Positions 42,265 to 51,973 are shown, counted from the stretch's first letter. The stretch: 64,000 nucleotides of DNA from Mariniradius saccharolyticus AK6 (GCF_000330725.2 NZ_AMZY02000006.1:62001-126000); one strand, 5' to 3'. Translations and numbers: made by a program. Notes: generated from the letters alone by a model not told the origin.

Positions 42265-44550
42265 ATGGCGAATATCACCACCGAAAAAATCATCAAATAC
42301 ATTTGGATAGCTTTTGGAGCAGGATTATTGGGCTTCATCATCTTTGTTTGGGCAGTGAGCGCCAATTTTCTGGGCCTTTTTGGAGAATTGCCCGATTTCA
42401 AGGAGTTGGAAAACCCCCAAAGCGAACTTGCGTCCGAGCTCTACACTTCCGACGGAGTCTTATTGGGAAACTATGCCCGCGAAAACCGTAGCCCGGTGAG
42501 TTATTATGAACTCTCGCCGAATTTGGTCAATGCCCTGATAGCCACCGAGGACGTACGTTTCCAGGACCATTCAGGAATTGACTTCCAAAGTATGGGAAGG
42601 GTTTTGTTCAAATCCATCATCCTGCAGCAAGGGGCAGGCGGAGGAAGTACGCTCAGCCAACAGACTGCCAAAAATCTTTTTAAGACCAGAAACCAAGACA
42701 GTCAGGGGATTCTCAGCCGAGTGCCCGGCCTGAGGATGCTCATCATCAAAACCAAGGAATGGATCGTGGCTGCGAAGCTCGAAAAGTCCTATACCAAGGA
42801 TGAAATCCTGACCTTGTACCTCAACACCTCAGAATTTGGAAGCAATGCCTATGGTATCAAGACGGCATCCAAAACCTTTTTCAACAAAGAACCCATTGAT
42901 TTGAATATCCAGGAATCGGCGATTTTGGTCGGCCTGCTCCAGGCACCTACGCGATTCAGTCCTGTTTTCAATCCAGAGAATGCCATCCGAAGGAGAAATA
43001 CAGTTTTGGGTCAAATGGAAAAATATGATTTCATTTCTGAACAAGCCCATGATTCGCTGACACAGTTGCCGATTGAGTTGGATTACAAAGTCCTCAACCA
43101 AAACCAAGGTTTGGCGACTTACTTCAGGGAGGTCATTAAGGCCGATTTGATCAAATGGACGAAAGAAAACCTCAAACCCGATGGATCCCCCTATGACCTG
43201 TTTGGAGATGGTCTGAAAATCTACACGACCATTGATAGCCGAATGCAACGCTATGCTGAAGAGGCCGTGGATGAACACATGCGGGAGCTTCAGAAAAAAT
43301 TTGAAAAGGAAATGGGCACGCGCGATCCTTGGATTGACAACAACGGACGTGTCATTCCCGATTTTCTGGAGACCGCGGTCAAGCGTACCGATGCTTACAG
43401 AAACTTGGTAAAGCAATACGGTGCCGGGTCCGATTCTATCCAAATCATGCTTAACCAGAAAAAACGGATGCGTATATTCTCCTGGCAGAGAGGTGAAATC
43501 GATACCACGATGAGTACTATGGACTCACTGAGATATTACAAAAAACACCTCCAGACCGGATTTGTCTCCATGGATCCACATACCGGTCACATCAAGGCCT
43601 GGGTCGGAGGTATCAATTACAAATACTTCAAATTTGACCATGTCAGGCTCAGCAAGCGTCAGCCAGGCTCAACCTTCAAGGCATTTGTGTATGCTGCCGC
43701 GATCGAAAATGGCTACAGCCCTTGCTATACGGTCATTGACCAACCCGTCGAAATCAATATTCCCGGACAACCGACTTGGAGCCCCAGCAACGCCGATGGC
43801 AAATTCTCCTACGAAAAGATGACCATCCGACTGGCAATGGCCCAATCTGTCAACTCAGTAACGGCATTTATGATGAAAAAGCTCGGACCAAAAGTAATCG
43901 TAGAAACTGCCCACCGATTGGGTATCACAAGCGATTTGGAAGAAGTGCCCGCGCTAGCTTTGGGTACAAGCGATGTTTCAGTGTTGGAAATGGTTGGTGC
44001 CATGGGCACCTTTGTGAATAAAGGAGAGCATATTACTCCGTTTTATATTGACCGCATAGAGGACAAAAATGGCAATGTCCTCGAGCAGTTTACGCCGAAA
44101 AAACGACCCGCAATGAGTGAGGAACATGCTTACCTGATGACATACATGCTAAGGGGTGGGTTTGAGGAATCCCAAGGGACAAGCCAAGGAGTGCCCTGGA
44201 CCCTTCGTGAAGGCAACCAATTGGGAGGAAAAACTGGAACAACCCAAAATGCCTCCGATGGATGGTATATCGGGATGAGCAAAGACTTGGTTTCTGGAGC
44301 TTGGGTTGGCGGCGATGATCGGGCTATACATTTCAGAAGCTGGATTTCAGGCCAAGGTAGCCAAACTGCGAGACCTATTTGGGTAAAATATATGGCCAAA
44401 GTCTATGCCGACGAGACCTTGGGATACACAAGGGGACCGTTTCCACTGCCGGAGAGACCATTGAGCATTGAGATTGACTGCGCTAAGTATGAGTTGGAAA
44501 ATCGCGGCTTTACGGACTTTGACTACGATCCGAAGAAAACCGATTTCTAA
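42265..44550 (+). CDS. Class A penicillin-binding protein (PBP1a type)
   Basis: A 761-residue bifunctional wall synthase anchored by an N-terminal helix (residues about 13-38). The glycosyltransferase domain has ATEDVRFQDHSG (catalytic Glu95) and GGGSTLSQQTAKNLF; the transpeptidase domain has SxxK at Ser469-Lys472 in QPGSTFKAF, SVN at 528-530 and KTGTT at 656-660. All catalytic motifs are intact. It polymerises glycan strands and cross-links them in the periplasm. It lies 24 bp after porW and ends with its own terminator. Confidence 0.95.
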   Translation: MANITTEKIIKYIWIAFGAGLLGFIIFVWAVSANFLGLFGELPDFKELENPQSELASELYTSDGVLLGNYARENRSPVSYYELSPNLVNALIATEDVRFQDHSGIDFQSMGRVLFKSIILQQGAGGGSTLSQQTAKNLFKTRNQDSQGILSRVPGLRMLIIKTKEWIVAAKLEKSYTKDEILTLYLNTSEFGSNAYGIKTASKTFFNKEPIDLNIQESAILVGLLQAPTRFSPVFNPENAIRRRNTVLGQMEKYDFISEQAHDSLTQLPIELDYKVLNQNQGLATYFREVIKADLIKWTKENLKPDGSPYDLFGDGLKIYTTIDSRMQRYAEEAVDEHMRELQKKFEKEMGTRDPWIDNNGRVIPDFLETAVKRTDAYRNLVKQYGAGSDSIQIMLNQKKRMRIFSWQRGEIDTTMSTMDSLRYYKKHLQTGFVSMDPHTGHIKAWVGGINYKYFKFDHVRLSKRQPGSTFKAFVYAAAIENGYSPCYTVIDQPVEINIPGQPTWSPSNADGKFSYEKMTIRLAMAQSVNSVTAFMMKKLGPKVIVETAHRLGITSDLEEVPALALGTSDVSVLEMVGAMGTFVNKGEHITPFYIDRIEDKNGNVLEQFTPKKRPAMSEEHAYLMTYMLRGGFEESQGTSQGVPWTLREGNQLGGKTGTTQNASDGWYIGMSKDLVSGAWVGGDDRAIHFRSWISGQGSQTARPIWVKYMAKVYADETLGYTRGPFPLPERPLSIEIDCAKYELENRGFTDFDYDPKKTDF

Positions 44551-44574
44551 ATCTACCGTATCTCAAGAATTTGC

Positions 44575-44601
44575 AAAAACAGCCTACTCGGCTGTTTTTT
44601 T
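44575..44601 (+). terminator. Rho-independent terminator after the PBP gene
   Basis: AAAAACAGCC (44575-44584) pairs with GGCTGTTTTT (44590-44599) around TACTC and runs into a T tract. It ends exactly where the uvrC promoter box begins. Confidence 0.88.
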
Positions 44602-44608
44602 ATATTTG
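44601..44608 (+). promoter_or_regulatory. TAnnTTTG -7 promoter box for uvrC
   Basis: TATATTTG is an exact match to the Bacteroidota -7 consensus and starts at the last T of the preceding terminator. It ends 6 bp before the uvrC ATG, which would give an almost leaderless transcript. Confidence 0.5.
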
Positions 44609-44614
44609 TAGGCT

Positions 44615-46426
44615 ATGTTGACAAGTTCGTCGTTCCAAGCTTCAGATTACAATTCACTCCCCGATTTGCCTGGGGTTTATAAATACTTCAATGCCTTACA
44701 GGAACTGATCTATGTAGGCAAGGCAAAAAGTCTGAAAAAAAGGGTCAGTAGCTATTTCGTAAAGGGCACGCGTCTGAATTACAAGACCAGACGGATGGTC
44801 AAGGAAATCCAGAAAATTGAAATCACGATCGTGGAAAACGAGCTGGATGCGCTTTTGCTCGAAAACAATCTCATCAAAAAAACCCAGCCACGTTACAATA
44901 TCCTTCTCAAGGATGACAAGACCTATCCCTACCTCCTTCTGACCAAAGAGCCATTCCCAAGAATCTATCCGACCCGCAAACTGATACCCAATCGCGGAAC
45001 CTATTTCGGACCATTCGCATCCGTAAAGGCGATGAACAACGTATTGGAACTGATCCGCAGTATTTTTACCATACGCACCTGTAGACTGGATCTCAGCGCT
45101 GAAAATATCCAAGCAAAAAAATTCAAGATCTGTTTGGAATACCATATTGGCAACTGCCTCGGCCCTTGCGAGGGATTGCAAAAAGAAGAAGATTACCTCA
45201 AAGAAATCGAGCATGCCAAGCATATTTTGAAAGGAAACCTTGGCGCAGCGAAAACCTTCCTCAAGAAAAACATGCTGGAGGCGGCTGAATCATTGGCTTT
45301 TGAACGGGCACATTATTTCAAAAACAAACTTGACCTCCTCGAAAAATACCAAGCCAAATCCTTGGTAGCAAACCCATCCATCCAGGACTTGGACGTTTTT
45401 GGGATCGAATCCGATGAGAAATCCGCCTATGTGAATTACCTCAAGGTGAAAAATGGAGCCATCATCATCACCAAAACCGTTGAGCTGAAAAAGCGACTGG
45501 ACGAAACGGAAGGCGAACTTTTACTTACGGCAATCATCCGACTCAGAGACCAGTTTAATTCTGACGCAGAGGAAATCATTGCGAATATTCCCTTGGAAGA
45601 GGAGTTTGAAGGAATGAACGTAACTGTCCCGAAAATTGGCGATAAGAAGAAACTTGTAGAACTCTCTCTAAAGAATGCACAGTACTATAGAACCGAAAAA
45701 CTCCTCAGCGCGGGTGAAGTCAAAGACAAAAAAGACAGAGTCATCAAACAACTACAGGCTGACCTTTCCCTCAAGGAAATCCCCAGGTATATCGAGTGCT
45801 TTGACAACTCCAATATCCAAGGCACTAATCCGGTAGCCAGTATGGTCTGCTTTCTCAACGGAAAACCCGCGACAAAAGAATACCGCCACTTTCATGTGAA
45901 GACCGTCGAAGGGCCCAATGACTTTGCAAGCATGACAGAAATCGTGGGTCGTCGCTACCGTCGGCTATTGGAGGAGGAAAAAGACCTTCCCAACCTGATT
46001 GTAATCGACGGAGGAAAAGGACAGCTCTCTTCAGCAGTGGAAGCGATGAAGGAATTGGGGATTTATGGCAAAGTGCCGGTGATTGGTATCGCCAAACGCC
46101 TGGAGGAAATCTATTTCCCTGAAGATCAATATCCTCTTCACATCGACAAGAAATCTGAGTCACTCAGGCTCCTGCAAAAAATCCGAGACGAAGCCCACCG
46201 CTTTGCCATTACCTTTCACCGACAGGTACGCAGTAAGAAGGCTTTCAATACCACGCTCACGGACATCGAAGGGATCGGCGAAGCAACGGCCAATAAGCTT
46301 TTGAAACATTTCAAATCGGTCAAAAAGATCAAAGAAGCCGATGTGGAAAGCTTGGCAGCAGTGATCGGGACAGACAAAGCGGAAAAAGTCTTCAACACGA
46401 TACAACAAAAAAAGAGCGGGGATTAG
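44615..46426 (+). CDS. uvrC: Excinuclease ABC subunit C
   Basis: A 603-residue nucleotide-excision-repair nuclease that makes both incisions with UvrA and UvrB. Residues about 16-95 are the GIY-YIG nuclease (LPGVYKYFNALQELIYVGKA), followed by the cysteine-containing linker, a UVR motif near 205-240 (binds UvrB), the RNase H-like second nuclease at about 380-535 (YIECFDNSNIQGTNPVASMV, NLIVIDGGKGQLSSAVEAMK, the conserved HRFAITFHRQ) and a C-terminal helix-hairpin-helix (TLTDIEGIGEATANKLLKHF). All domains are present. Its stop codon lies within the loop of the bidirectional terminator. Confidence 0.97.
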   Translation: MLTSSSFQASDYNSLPDLPGVYKYFNALQELIYVGKAKSLKKRVSSYFVKGTRLNYKTRRMVKEIQKIEITIVENELDALLLENNLIKKTQPRYNILLKDDKTYPYLLLTKEPFPRIYPTRKLIPNRGTYFGPFASVKAMNNVLELIRSIFTIRTCRLDLSAENIQAKKFKICLEYHIGNCLGPCEGLQKEEDYLKEIEHAKHILKGNLGAAKTFLKKNMLEAAESLAFERAHYFKNKLDLLEKYQAKSLVANPSIQDLDVFGIESDEKSAYVNYLKVKNGAIIITKTVELKKRLDETEGELLLTAIIRLRDQFNSDAEEIIANIPLEEEFEGMNVTVPKIGDKKKLVELSLKNAQYYRTEKLLSAGEVKDKKDRVIKQLQADLSLKEIPRYIECFDNSNIQGTNPVASMVCFLNGKPATKEYRHFHVKTVEGPNDFASMTEIVGRRYRRLLEEEKDLPNLIVIDGGKGQLSSAVEAMKELGIYGKVPVIGIAKRLEEIYFPEDQYPLHIDKKSESLRLLQKIRDEAHRFAITFHRQVRSKKAFNTTLTDIEGIGEATANKLLKHFKSVKKIKEADVESLAAVIGTDKAEKVFNTIQQKKSGD

Positions 46427-46440
46427 CCCGCTCTTTTTTT
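46407..46440. terminator. Bidirectional terminator between uvrC and gldN
   Basis: AAAAAAAGAGCGGG (46407-46420) and CCCGCTCTTTTTTT (46427-46440) form a perfect 14-bp stem with a 6-nt loop, with T tracts on both strands. The uvrC stop codon is at 46424-46426, inside the loop, so the terminator uses coding sequence. It serves uvrC on the plus strand and gldN on the minus strand. Confidence 0.93.
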
Positions 46441-46447
46441 GGATTGT

Positions 46448-47254
46448 TTACCATTCCCATAGTCCATTCTCGAAGTCGAGTAGCTTGTGCTCAAACTCCA
46501 GAGAGTTGAGATAGGCCTGCAATTCCGGATTTGGATGGTTTGGATTGACCATATCCGCAATGTAAGCATTGTCTGGATTCGTATATCTCCTTACCACCGA
46601 CCTGAACAGCCTTTGATCAAATACCTGATCGTAGGTTAGGTTCTTGGCGGAGTTTTGGAATATCAACCACCTTGCCTCAGGATGTTCCTGGAAGTGGTTG
46701 TAGAAATCCTTGAACCGGATAAAGCCGATGGTTTTCTGACCAGCATTGGCATTTGTCTGTGAAGGCATCACCAATTCGATGTGTTTGACATCAAATTTGA
46801 TTTGGGAATGATGCTTATCGAAAACAAAATGCTCCATGAAATCCAGGTAGTACAGCTGTTTGACGAAAATACTGTCACCATTGGCCGCGATCCAAAAGTT
46901 CTCCTGGAACTCAGAAATGGATAGCGGACGGGTAAATTCTTCATCAGCAAATACTTCCAAAGCATTGTCTTCCACAATTGCCTTGTATATTTGATTGATG
47001 ATCCCGTCATTTTTCGTATCACCGGAACCGTACAAAGGTTGGTTGTACTTTTCCCTCAGATCGATCCTTCTCCACACAGAGATTTGGTACATTTTGTCGT
47101 CCTCGCGGATCGGATGGGCTGAAAAAACAGTGTCCATCTTGAATTGCCTATCACCAGATCTCGAAGGAGTGACGCTGGTAGCACCTTGGCCCATCACATC
47201 CATGCCAAGAATTAGCAAGGAAAACAGACCGATGATTTTAGGATAAATTTTCAT
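46448..47254 (-). CDS. gldN: T9SS/gliding protein GldN (PorN)
   Basis: A 268-residue periplasmic protein with a signal peptide (LFSLLILGMDVMGQGA). The stretch DTVFSAHPIREDDKMYQISV followed by WRRIDLREKYNQPLYGSG is the family hallmark, and the C-terminal region includes RRYTNPDNAYIADMVNPNHP. GldN/PorN forms the outer periplasmic ring with GldK. It is the last gene of gldK-L-M-N and lies 37 bp after gldM. Confidence 0.95.
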   Translation of the reverse strand: MKIYPKIIGLFSLLILGMDVMGQGATSVTPSRSGDRQFKMDTVFSAHPIREDDKMYQISVWRRIDLREKYNQPLYGSGDTKNDGIINQIYKAIVEDNALEVFADEEFTRPLSISEFQENFWIAANGDSIFVKQLYYLDFMEHFVFDKHHSQIKFDVKHIELVMPSQTNANAGQKTIGFIRFKDFYNHFQEHPEARWLIFQNSAKNLTYDQVFDQRLFRSVVRRYTNPDNAYIADMVNPNHPNPELQAYLNSLEFEHKLLDFENGLWEW

Positions 47255-47291
47255 ATTCCTGAATTTTTGGCCGGAATCAACCGACCTGTGA

Positions 47292-48899
47292 TTACTTGAT
47301 TGCTAGCCTGTAAATCTCTGGGGTTGGAAGCGTAGTCTTAATTTTGTTTCCACGGAAATTGGTCCTAGTAACCTCCGTAACCCTCACTACCAAACCGTCT
47401 CCACTCTTTGCAGAAGCCAGAAGGTTACGAATTGCGACACTCTCCCCAGAAATACCGACCTTTTCGCGCGGCACCTCATTTCTCAAAAGAATAACTTCTC
47501 CGCCTGTTACTTCAAATTTAGCATCTTTTGCCATGGTTCTGCCGAAGTTTACTTCTGGTATTGCCTTGACCAACAGCGTAGAAGGTCCAGGAGCCGGATA
47601 AGCAACACTCAAGTCTATTGGGCCACGGCCATCAAACAAGCGGATACTCGGATTTGGTACCGGCTTGATATCGTAGTCAACATTACCAATTTTATTGCCG
47701 CCACTGCTGACGCCGATGGTTACTTTTCCTGAGGCGCCCGGGATTACCGTTACTTGACCCGGCTTGCTTCCTTGGATAAAGGTACCATTGCTGATTGTAA
47801 AGGCTGGTGCGTAGGCATTACCCAAAGCTGGTACATCAATCATCAGGTCATTGGCGCAGTCCGCATAAAGCTGGTTTACCACCTCAGAAGTAACCTTGAT
47901 GACAGGCTGGGCAATGTAATAATCGTAATCAACAGTTAATACCGTATCTACACCCCCGATGTTTGTTGCAATCTCACCTCTAATCACCGATTTGGCCAAA
48001 CCGCGGTCATCATATTGGCTAGCTGGTGGTACAGTGAATTCAATTTTTCCAAACCCTTCTTCAACTGGAATCTCTCTTCCGTTGTAGCGCATTACAGGAC
48101 TCGCAGAAGAGGAGGAAGAAGCGATGAACATATCGGCCTGGAACTTGGTACCTGCTGCCACCACATTGGATTGCGCAGCAATTTTTGCTTTTGTGATGTC
48201 TGCCTTGAAATAAAACGACCCGATAGAGCCATAAATTGCATTCAAGGATTCCGCTTCAATATTCAATACCTCATTTTGGTATTGGGAGATCAAAGCCATT
48301 ACTGCACCTACTGGAGACTTCACAAAGTTCAGGAACACGAAATTCTTGTTTCTGACATCAGGGTCGTTTTTGAAGATGTCGATATCCTTGGCGTCTTTCG
48401 CGATGTCATTAAAAGACATTTCGATATTCAACCCTTTAAGAATTTCAGATATCTCCTTTGGATACGTATTCAACTTCTCCTGCATCTCGAAACCCTTGCG
48501 GTTGTTGTTGAAAATGTTGCCGGCAATGTCCACGTTTTTCAAAGCGGAGTTTTTGAATTGACCTTGATCATTTTTCGCATCGGACACTGTCAACAATTCT
48601 GTTTTCAGATCTTCCAGATACTTATAGACCTCTGAAGTCTTTTCCCTGACTTTTCTTGCCGCTTCTACCTTGGGCACGTCTCTTACGTTGTTGCCCTGCT
48701 GTTCTACTGCGCCTGCGATGGATGCTACGGTGGACTCGTTCTTCGCAATAAAGTTTTTCGAAGTCCTTTCCATTCCATCATTCAAAAGCACAAACTTCTG
48801 GAGAATCTGGTTACTTACCTGCAATGCCAGCAACGCTGTCAATACAAGGTACATCATCCCGATCATCCGCTGTCTAGGTGTCTCTTTACCTCCTGCCAT
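47292..48899 (-). CDS. gldM: T9SS/gliding motor protein GldM (PorM)
   Basis: A 535-residue protein with a single N-terminal transmembrane helix (MIGMMYLVLTALLALQVSNQ) preceded by the conserved AGGKETPRQR. The periplasmic part is helical then beta-rich, with four expected domains, ending in a Ig-like fold. GldM crosses the periplasm and transmits the proton-driven motion of the GldL/GldM motor to the GldK/GldN ring. It is positioned between gldL (36 bp) and gldN (37 bp). Confidence 0.96.
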   Translation of the reverse strand: MAGGKETPRQRMIGMMYLVLTALLALQVSNQILQKFVLLNDGMERTSKNFIAKNESTVASIAGAVEQQGNNVRDVPKVEAARKVREKTSEVYKYLEDLKTELLTVSDAKNDQGQFKNSALKNVDIAGNIFNNNRKGFEMQEKLNTYPKEISEILKGLNIEMSFNDIAKDAKDIDIFKNDPDVRNKNFVFLNFVKSPVGAVMALISQYQNEVLNIEAESLNAIYGSIGSFYFKADITKAKIAAQSNVVAAGTKFQADMFIASSSSSASPVMRYNGREIPVEEGFGKIEFTVPPASQYDDRGLAKSVIRGEIATNIGGVDTVLTVDYDYYIAQPVIKVTSEVVNQLYADCANDLMIDVPALGNAYAPAFTISNGTFIQGSKPGQVTVIPGASGKVTIGVSSGGNKIGNVDYDIKPVPNPSIRLFDGRGPIDLSVAYPAPGPSTLLVKAIPEVNFGRTMAKDAKFEVTGGEVILLRNEVPREKVGISGESVAIRNLLASAKSGDGLVVRVTEVTRTNFRGNKIKTTLPTPEIYRLAIK

Positions 48900-48935
48900 A
48901 ATTTCTAAATACGTTTGATGAATTATGAATCAGGC

Positions 48936-49736
48936 TTAGCCTTTCATGGCTGTCAACATGCCACCATAGATTTTGTTGAGTGAGCTCACGTTGGAATTCA
49001 ATTTGGCCAACTCGCTCTTAAACTGTTCTGTTTCTTTTCCAGCTTCTGTCAAGCCTTCCATTGCAGTGGCCACGTTGGCATAAAACTTATTCAAAGTCTT
49101 GAGGTGTGTTTGGGCATCCAAAAGCTCCATTTCGTACACATTGTTCAATGCAGAAAGGTTTTTGGTCACAGTGACCACTTGATTGTGATATTCTTTCGCA
49201 TCCTGAGAAGCGGATGAAAGTTCTGTCAATGCCATTGCTGTCTTTCCGTAAGACTGATTGATATCAACCAAGGTTTTGGAAGCCGTCTTTACGTTTGTAG
49301 CATATTCATTTGTAGCTACTGCTGCGTCTGCAATAGTGCCCATTTTTTCAGCTGAGCTAGCTAAGTTTTGGATTCCTTTTCCAAGGCTGTCGATCAGTTC
49401 CGGACCAACTTTGGCGTTGGCGAGCATTTCGTCAAACTTAGCCGCGAGTGGATCTTTTGCTGCAGCTTTGGATGCCTTTGGTTGGGCGGGCTCTTCACCA
49501 GCCAACTCTGGATAGACTTTTGTCCAATCTACCTCTTCGTGCCTTGGTTCAAAGGCAGAAAGGAAGAAAATCAAAGCTTCTGTAGTGAGACCGACACCGA
49601 TCATCAAGCTGGCGAAAGGCCAGTCAAGGATTTTGAACATTGCGCCGAGGATTACAACTGCTGCACCGATACCGTAGATTTTTGGCATGATGACGGTGTA
49701 GAATTGATGTTTGAAGGAGTGTTTGTTGTTTGCCAT
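48936..49736 (-). CDS. gldL: T9SS/gliding motor protein GldL (PorL)
   Basis: A 266-residue inner-membrane protein with two transmembrane helices near the N terminus (IYGIGAAVVILGAMFKILDW and ASLMIGVGLTTEALIFFLSA). The second helix carries the conserved Glu in TTEALIFF thought to carry protons. The cytoplasmic remainder is a long coiled-coil (KLNSNVSSLNKIYGGMLTAM at the end). Five GldL surround a GldM dimer in the motor. It is followed by gldM after 36 bp. Confidence 0.96.
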   Translation of the reverse strand: MANNKHSFKHQFYTVIMPKIYGIGAAVVILGAMFKILDWPFASLMIGVGLTTEALIFFLSAFEPRHEEVDWTKVYPELAGEEPAQPKASKAAAKDPLAAKFDEMLANAKVGPELIDSLGKGIQNLASSAEKMGTIADAAVATNEYATNVKTASKTLVDINQSYGKTAMALTELSSASQDAKEYHNQVVTVTKNLSALNNVYEMELLDAQTHLKTLNKFYANVATAMEGLTEAGKETEQFKSELAKLNSNVSSLNKIYGGMLTAMKG

Positions 49737-49785
49737 AATTGTGTAAAAGTAAAAGGTGATAGAGTGATTAAGGTATCGTTAGAGT

Positions 49786-50880
49786 TTATCTTTTTCTTCT
49801 TCTGTTGTTGCTTACATCCATGGAACCTGATCTGCCCAAATAGGTCATGGCAGTGCGGAAACCGATATGAGCCGTTTTTACGTCTTGGAATTCATAAGTT
49901 CTGGTACTGGTTTCCAAATAGTGTGCAATGTCTTTCCAAGAACCGCCGCGAACGACTTTCCTTTTCTCGTTGGCATTGTCATACCTAGGATCCAAATCCC
50001 AAGTCAAGGCGCCTGCAACAGGGCTGTAGGCATCGAGTACCCACTCGCCGACGTTTCCTGACATGTTGTACAAACCAAAACCATTTGGAGCAAATACATC
50101 CACAGGTGCTGTGTAAGCAAACCCATCGTCGATGTAGTTGCCTCTTCCAGGCTTAAAGTTTGCCATCAAGCATCCCCGCTTGTTTTTCAGGTACGGACCA
50201 CCCCAAGGATACTTGGCAACTTCTTTTCCGCCTTTGGCTGCATATTCCCATTCAGCCTCTGAAGGTAGGCGGAACGCAGGATAGTCAAATTCGTACTTGT
50301 CGTTTGCGTTGAGGTGATAGGTTCTCCACTGGCAGTACATTTGTGCCTGCTCCCAGCTTACGCCTACTACCGGATAGTTGTCAAATGCCGGATGGTCAAA
50401 ATAGAACTCCATCAACGGATCGCCATAGTGGTAGGTGAAACTCGTGTTCCATACAGTAGTATCAGGCAACACGGTGTTGAGGTCGAAGGTCGGAGCGTCC
50501 TTCAAAGTCGTTGGAGTAGCATATGCATACTCACCGGCACGAACTGCCTCTACAAATTGCCTGTACTTGTTGTTGGATACTTCATACTTATCCATGTAAA
50601 ACTCGGAGATGGTCAATTGCTTGTTCAAAGACGACTGCGAAAACGCAATGTCCTCGTCGGCTTGGCCCATCCAAAAAGTCCCTGCCTTGATAGGCACCAT
50701 GTCCATAGGGAGGAGTTGTTGCCACACAACTCGCTTCGGTACGCCCGTGACTTCACCTCTTCGGTTAGCTTTTTCACTGGCAGATCCTTTCTTGCCCAAA
50801 AGTCCGCAACTTGGTAGTAACCCTACCACCAAAAGTGCCGAAATTATGCTCAAAACGCGTGAATTCATTTTTTTAGACAT
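49786..50880 (-). CDS. gldK: T9SS/gliding lipoprotein GldK (PorK)
   Basis: A 364-residue lipoprotein (LLPSCGLLGKKG) of the formylglycine-generating-enzyme-like sulfatase-modifying fold. Landmarks are PIKAGTFWMGQADEDIAF, EVSNNKYRQFVEAVRAG, YPVVGVSWEQAQMYCQWRTY, FRLPSEAEWEYAAKGGKE, GNVGEWVLDAY and RGGSWKDIAHYLETSTR. The FGE fold here is structural, not catalytic. It forms the outer-membrane-side ring with GldN. The ATG at 50868 four codons in is an alternative start. It is the first gene of gldK-L-M-N. Confidence 0.96.
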   Translation of the reverse strand: MSKKMNSRVLSIISALLVVGLLPSCGLLGKKGSASEKANRRGEVTGVPKRVVWQQLLPMDMVPIKAGTFWMGQADEDIAFSQSSLNKQLTISEFYMDKYEVSNNKYRQFVEAVRAGEYAYATPTTLKDAPTFDLNTVLPDTTVWNTSFTYHYGDPLMEFYFDHPAFDNYPVVGVSWEQAQMYCQWRTYHLNANDKYEFDYPAFRLPSEAEWEYAAKGGKEVAKYPWGGPYLKNKRGCLMANFKPGRGNYIDDGFAYTAPVDVFAPNGFGLYNMSGNVGEWVLDAYSPVAGALTWDLDPRYDNANEKRKVVRGGSWKDIAHYLETSTRTYEFQDVKTAHIGFRTAMTYLGRSGSMDVSNNRRRKR

Positions 50881-51001
50881 AAATTACATTAAACCATTTA
50901 CCAAATTTTAACCACTTTTTCGAGTAGCTACAAGAGCGAAAATTAAAGTAAAATCTTAGAAATACACAAATCAGATGAGCAAATTTCCAAGATTTTTTTT
51001 T

Positions 51002-51973
51002 TTAGAACCGGAACCTAGGAGTCCTTTGTATCGTACGTTGAAAATCCCTGGTCACATCGGGAAGCACATAGGATAACATGAACTCGTGGCTGGTCGGGGC
51101 CTTTGCGGGCTGTCCGCTGACAACCAAGTCAAAGGCATATCCCAAACGGAGGGAGTTGTCTCGAAGGATACTATAACCTAGCAACATTGATACCGATTCC
51201 TCTCCCCTGAATGCTACACCTGCGCTTACTTTCTGGTTGTACGTGGCAATAACGCTCAAATCATAGGAAAAATTATTGAAGGAGACAGATTTCACAAGGA
51301 CACTCGGTTCGAAGGTCCATTGTGCAAAGGTCTTGATGCGATACCCTGCCAATAGATAGGAGTGGTTCATAAGTTGATTGTCAACTTCACCGCCCGCGAA
51401 ATCAAACACTGGCTGGTTGATGTGTCGGCTACTCAGGGCGAAGTAGTATTTTATCTTATCAAAGAAAATACCCCCACCATAATTGAAATTCATTTGGGTT
51501 TCGCTGCCAGTCTGTGGAATGTTTGGATCTGGATTGATCACTATCAATTCATCGAATCTCAATGTGCTCGAAAACATTCCGCCCGACGCGCCGATGCTGA
51601 TTTGCCCTCGACGCAATCTCTTGTGGTAGGCCACAGACACGTTGAGTTCTTGGTTTGTTGACGGACCGATATTGTCGTTGACAAAATTGATCCCAAGGCC
51701 CAGCTTGGTATCATTGATCCTTGCCGAACCGGTAAGGAGTTGTGTAATAGGCGCCGGACCATTTGTCCCTGCATAATTCAACCATTGGGTTCTGTGCAGC
51801 GCTGAAAACCGATAGCCCCCATCCTTTCCGGCAAATGCAGGGTTATAATAGAGGCCGTTGTACATGTATTGGGTAAACTGTGCGTCCTGTTGCCCATGTG
51901 CGAGAACCGCCAAAAAATTTGTTGCCAAAAGCAACCAAAAACCGGTGGACAAAAAACTGTGGATTTTACTCAT
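51002..51973 (-). CDS. porP: PorP/SprF-family outer-membrane protein
   Basis: A 323-residue exported barrel (signal LLLATNFLAVLAHGQ). The opening FTQYMYNGLYYNPAFAGKDG and the following RFSALHRTQWLNY are the type IX PorP/SprF signature; internal strands end in G-x-x-Y. PorP/SprF proteins anchor cargo or link the secretion machinery to the surface. It lies 121 bp upstream of gldK on the same strand, an arrangement common in Bacteroidota, so co-expression is likely. Confidence 0.93.
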   Translation of the reverse strand: MSKIHSFLSTGFWLLLATNFLAVLAHGQQDAQFTQYMYNGLYYNPAFAGKDGGYRFSALHRTQWLNYAGTNGPAPITQLLTGSARINDTKLGLGINFVNDNIGPSTNQELNVSVAYHKRLRRGQISIGASGGMFSSTLRFDELIVINPDPNIPQTGSETQMNFNYGGGIFFDKIKYYFALSSRHINQPVFDFAGGEVDNQLMNHSYLLAGYRIKTFAQWTFEPSVLVKSVSFNNFSYDLSVIATYNQKVSAGVAFRGEESVSMLLGYSILRDNSLRLGYAFDLVVSGQPAKAPTSHEFMLSYVLPDVTRDFQRTIQRTPRFRF

